Source: Paenibacillus periandrae (lineage in GTDB: Bacteria > Bacillota > Bacilli > Paenibacillales > NBRC-103111). From it: DNA of 64,000 nucleotides. The number at the start of each line of letters is the position of its first letter. The first letter of the stretch is position 1. The position numbers and the translations under genes are program-made. The notes beneath the pieces were generated by a model. It was not told the DNA's origin. It worked only from the letters and a program-made list of their open reading frames with translations, and did not search any database. This document shows, piece by piece, positions 61,805 through 64,000 of this stretch. Location: assembly GCF_022458865.1 (NCBI RefSeq), contig NZ_JAJNMU010000013.1, positions 1-64,000 on the forward strand, in the 5' to 3' direction.

Positions 61805-63505
61805 CTATTTCTTCGGCAGTTCATTATTAAATTTTTCAGGTGGACGGTGGCGACAATCGGATGGGGTTACCCCATACATACGTTTAAATTTGGAGGAGAA
61901 GTAGCTGGCATTGGAAAAACCGCTCAATTCGGCAATATCCCACAAGCTGAGCTGGGTATCCACCAGCAGTCGTATCGCATGGGCCATACGCACCTCAGTC
62001 ACATATTGGATAAACGTTTTGCCTACCTTCGATTTGAACAGCTCTGAGAAATAGGAGGAGTTGTAGCTAAAACGTTCGGCAAGCATCGTCAAATTCAATT
62101 CATACATGTAATTGCTGTCAATAAACTGCAAGGCTGCCTGGATCATCGATTGCTCCGGGTCCTCCGTGTCAGCCTTTGTTTTAAGATCGATTTTCTGGCC
62201 CAAATGGACCAGAAAGCCTTGAGCTTTATCTATCGTATCCAAGGCTAGCACCATATCCGGCCTTACCCACAGCTGTTCCCCGGCTTCCAACTGCACACCG
62301 GCTGCATAAGCCATGGAGTCCAGCAGCAAATAGAGCTGGAGCACCAGCTTGACGAACTGCACCTGTGACTCGATAAAGGCATCTGTCAGCTCCTTACGAA
62401 CCGTCTGGGTGAACAGCTCCAATTCGCCGCGTGACAGCTGTCTTTGAATGATTTTAGCTACATCCTCGGCTAATGCCGGTCTGTTGTCTGCGTATTCTTT
62501 AGCTGTACCGCCTGCATCGCTCTCGAGCAAATTCCAGGCTATCAGGGAAGACATGTACCCTTCCTTCCACTTGCTAAAGCCACTTATCGGCTGCCCGATG
62601 CTGATAGCAGGCTCGAACGATAAATAACTGCTTATGCTCGTACGCAGCTCTTCGATGAACGATGCAGCCGCTTCATCGTCATGGTTCAGGATAAAATGCA
62701 TCAGCCCTGGATAATTCGGATCACGAAATACCTGCGGCTGACCTGTATGAAGCTGAGCAACCTCCCGGCAAATCATTTCGAATGGAAGACGCAGCTTATC
62801 CGGCGTACGTGTATCAGCTGGGTTAGATGGGTCGGCCGACATAGAACTTGCGGATACCTCCGTGCTGATGTGCTTATTGTCTAAGGATCCAGTTGCAGCT
62901 GTGCTCGTTAGCGTCTGACCTGGTTTGCGCTCCTTAAATCCCACGGTCAGGAAGCTGACCATCCGTTCATTCCAATCACGCAGCAAGAACAGCTCTGCGC
63001 GCTCCTGCTCAGCCTGTCCTGGTTTAAGCTCCTCCTTGACCAAATGAACAATAAAATGCTCCTTCATCTCGACATAATATTGGGAAAGCCGCCAACGTAC
63101 GTCGGCCTGCTCGTTTTTGAGATTTCTCTCCTCATTCAGCTCCTGGGTCACCTTGCGCAGAGCAGCCATCAGCTCATCCTGAGTAACAGGCTTGAGCAAA
63201 TAATCACGTGCCTGATTGCGTACGGCAGCTCTGGCATAATGGAAATCCTCGTATCCGGTAATCACGATGATCTTAAGTCCTGGGTACTGCTCGTGACAGC
63301 TTTCGAGAAAAGAAACCCCGTTCATCACCGGCATATTCATATCGGTTATAACCAGGTCGATGGCGTCAGATGCCAACCGCTCTAACGCTTCAATGCCATT
63401 CGAAGCTTCGGCAACGACCATCAATCGCAGGCTGTCCCAGTCGGCCTTCAGCTTTAACCCGAGTCGAATTTCCGGCTCGTCATCCACAATCATGACGCGA
63501 TACAT
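61805..63505 (-). CDS. Response regulator with AraC-type DNA-binding domain (YesN-like)
   Basis: 566 residues. The N-terminal receiver domain has Asp55 as phosphate acceptor (LVITDMNMPVMNG), with VDDE near residues 7-10 and Lys in LLKPV. A long middle part of ~320 residues is poorly conserved. The C-terminal ~100 residues carry two AraC-type helix-turn-helix motifs (LTMLAERFSYNSSYFSELF, LWDIAELSGFSNASYFSSKF) ending MYGVTPSDCRH. ATG 63505 follows GGAGG at 8 bases. Paired with the histidine kinase gene just upstream, it probably activates the sugar importer and glycoside hydrolase genes downstream. Confidence 0.95.
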   Translation of the reverse strand: MYRVMIVDDEPEIRLGLKLKADWDSLRLMVVAEASNGIEALERLASDAIDLVITDMNMPVMNGVSFLESCHEQYPGLKIIVITGYEDFHYARAAVRNQARDYLLKPVTQDELMAALRKVTQELNEERNLKNEQADVRWRLSQYYVEMKEHFIVHLVKEELKPGQAEQERAELFLLRDWNERMVSFLTVGFKERKPGQTLTSTAATGSLDNKHISTEVSASSMSADPSNPADTRTPDKLRLPFEMICREVAQLHTGQPQVFRDPNYPGLMHFILNHDDEAAASFIEELRTSISSYLSFEPAISIGQPISGFSKWKEGYMSSLIAWNLLESDAGGTAKEYADNRPALAEDVAKIIQRQLSRGELELFTQTVRKELTDAFIESQVQFVKLVLQLYLLLDSMAYAAGVQLEAGEQLWVRPDMVLALDTIDKAQGFLVHLGQKIDLKTKADTEDPEQSMIQAALQFIDSNYMYELNLTMLAERFSYNSSYFSELFKSKVGKTFIQYVTEVRMAHAIRLLVDTQLSLWDIAELSGFSNASYFSSKFKRMYGVTPSDCRHRPPEKFNNELPKK

Positions 63506-63548
63506 ATGGGGTACCTCCTACTTTTGGTATGGATAAGACTCATACATT

Positions 63549-64000
63549 TCATTTCGTCAGCATCTGCTGTACAGGCAGGATCAGCTCGATCCGGGTTCCG
63601 CGATCCTGCGGCGATTCGATAGTGAAGCTAAATCGTCCTCCGTAATACAGCTGACAGCGCGCCAGCACATTACGCAATCCGATCTGCCTCGAACCCGTAT
63701 TCAAGATGTGATCGAACTGGGAGGATAGCGATTCTGCATACAACCGCTGTATCAACTCCTCGTCTATGCCTGGGCCATTATCTTCAACGATTAAGCGCAC
63801 CTGCTCCGGCTCGCTGTATATCCGAATGACCACCTTCGCTATCGTTTGATGAAGGAAGCTGTATTTGACTGCATTTTCCACCAATGGCTGCAAAATAAAT
63901 TTCACCATTTGCCTGCTGTCCATGTCCCCCTCTTCCTGGGTCGAAATATCCAGTCTCTCCCCGAAGCGGATTTGCAGGATCGAGACGTAATGCTTCAGAT
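63549..64000 (-). CDS. Sensor histidine kinase (YesM-like), 3' part only
   Basis: Only the last ~150 codons are in the window; the gene enters from the right edge. The visible frame reads LKHYVSILQIRFGERLDIS, then the HATPase_c domain: the N box LQPLVENAVKY, the G1 box VEDNGPGID, and the G2 box GLRNVLARCQLYYG. The sequence upstream of this, cut by the edge, should hold the LytS/YesM-type phospho-His domain, a HAMP domain and an extracellular sensor. It pairs with the YesN-like regulator that follows after 43 bases. An internal ATG at 63923 is not a real start. Confidence 0.93.
   Translation of the reverse strand, partial: LKHYVSILQIRFGERLDISTQEEGDMDSRQMVKFILQPLVENAVKYSFLHQTIAKVVIRIYSEPEQVRLIVEDNGPGIDEELIQRLYAESLSSQFDHILNTGSRQIGLRNVLARCQLYYGGRFSFTIESPQDRGTRIELILPVQQMLTK

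Noticed and set aside
1..64000. Mobile elements, prophage, CRISPR arrays, tRNA genes or defence islands
   Set aside because: No transposase, integrase, phage structural gene, direct-repeat array, tRNA cloverleaf or known defence gene is present in the reading frames or between genes.

Overview
The window looks like a chromosomal piece of a low-to-mid GC, spore-forming Firmicute, most likely Paenibacillus or a close relative. The grounds are strong AGGAGG-type ribosome binding sites with frequent TTG and GTG starts, S-layer homology (SLH) proteins, a YhcN/YlaJ-type sporulation lipoprotein, a caa3 cytochrome oxidase cluster, a YesM/YesN two-component system beside a sugar ABC transporter, and UvsE, YneF and bacilliredoxin genes. 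Nearly all of it is ordinary core and niche-adaptation genome. I saw no prophage, insertion sequence, CRISPR array, tRNA or conjugative element.

Layout. 1-536: the 5' end of a 16S rRNA gene reading leftwards, with tandem promoters. 537-6284 (minus): inositol monophosphatase, fabI, uvsE, a small conserved protein, ddl and an amidase-like protein. 6554-9262: aconitase. 9457-14971: two divergent SLH genes. 15156-22510: an IclR regulator, a hydrolase, folE, yneF, an HD-GYP protein, queG, lepB, a DUF402 protein and a GNAT acetyltransferase. 22883-28670: sodA, a second HD-GYP protein with a Crp/Fnr regulator, mutY, an AraC regulator, and a membrane protein paired with a lipoprotein cytochrome c. 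28729-34657: acpS, nadE, bacilliredoxin, a polysaccharide deacetylase, DedA plus a flavoprotein, an LspA-like protein and a secreted protein. 34772-40636: a CDF transporter, a small membrane protein, an HMGL-like aldolase, malic enzyme and an SH3-NlpC/P60 hydrolase. 40719-46073 (minus): the caa3 oxidase operon ctaC-D-E-F with ctaG and ctaM. 46405-51260: a sporulation lipoprotein, a DEAD-box helicase, a guanylate-kinase-like protein and a CvfC-like HEAT protein. 51409-56517 (minus): an MBL-fold hydrolase and a heterodimeric BmrC/BmrD-like multidrug ABC exporter. 56706-64000 (minus): a carbohydrate locus running histidine kinase, response regulator, two permeases, solute-binding lipoprotein, glycoside hydrolase.

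How genes work together. Aconitase, malic enzyme, the caa3 oxidase and SodA belong to aerobic central metabolism. FabI, AcpS, Ddl, LepB and the LspA-like protein serve envelope synthesis and secretion, with the SLH, deacetylase and NlpC/P60 proteins acting at the wall. The last locus is a typical sense-import-degrade sugar module.

The most interesting non-coding signal is one inverted-repeat motif (GTTTCA-N5-TGAAAC) placed just downstream of the predicted promoters of both the IclR-family regulator gene and the aconitase gene, which suggests a direct regulatory link. Other points of note are an in-frame stop followed by a 31-codon open tail in the LspA-like gene, a guanylate-kinase-like protein with Arg in place of the P-loop Lys, two HD-GYP paralogues with opposite motif losses, a 22-base palindrome at the start of the sporulation lipoprotein transcript, and a probable attenuator in the leader of the NlpC/P60 gene. 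No clearly new multi-gene system is visible.
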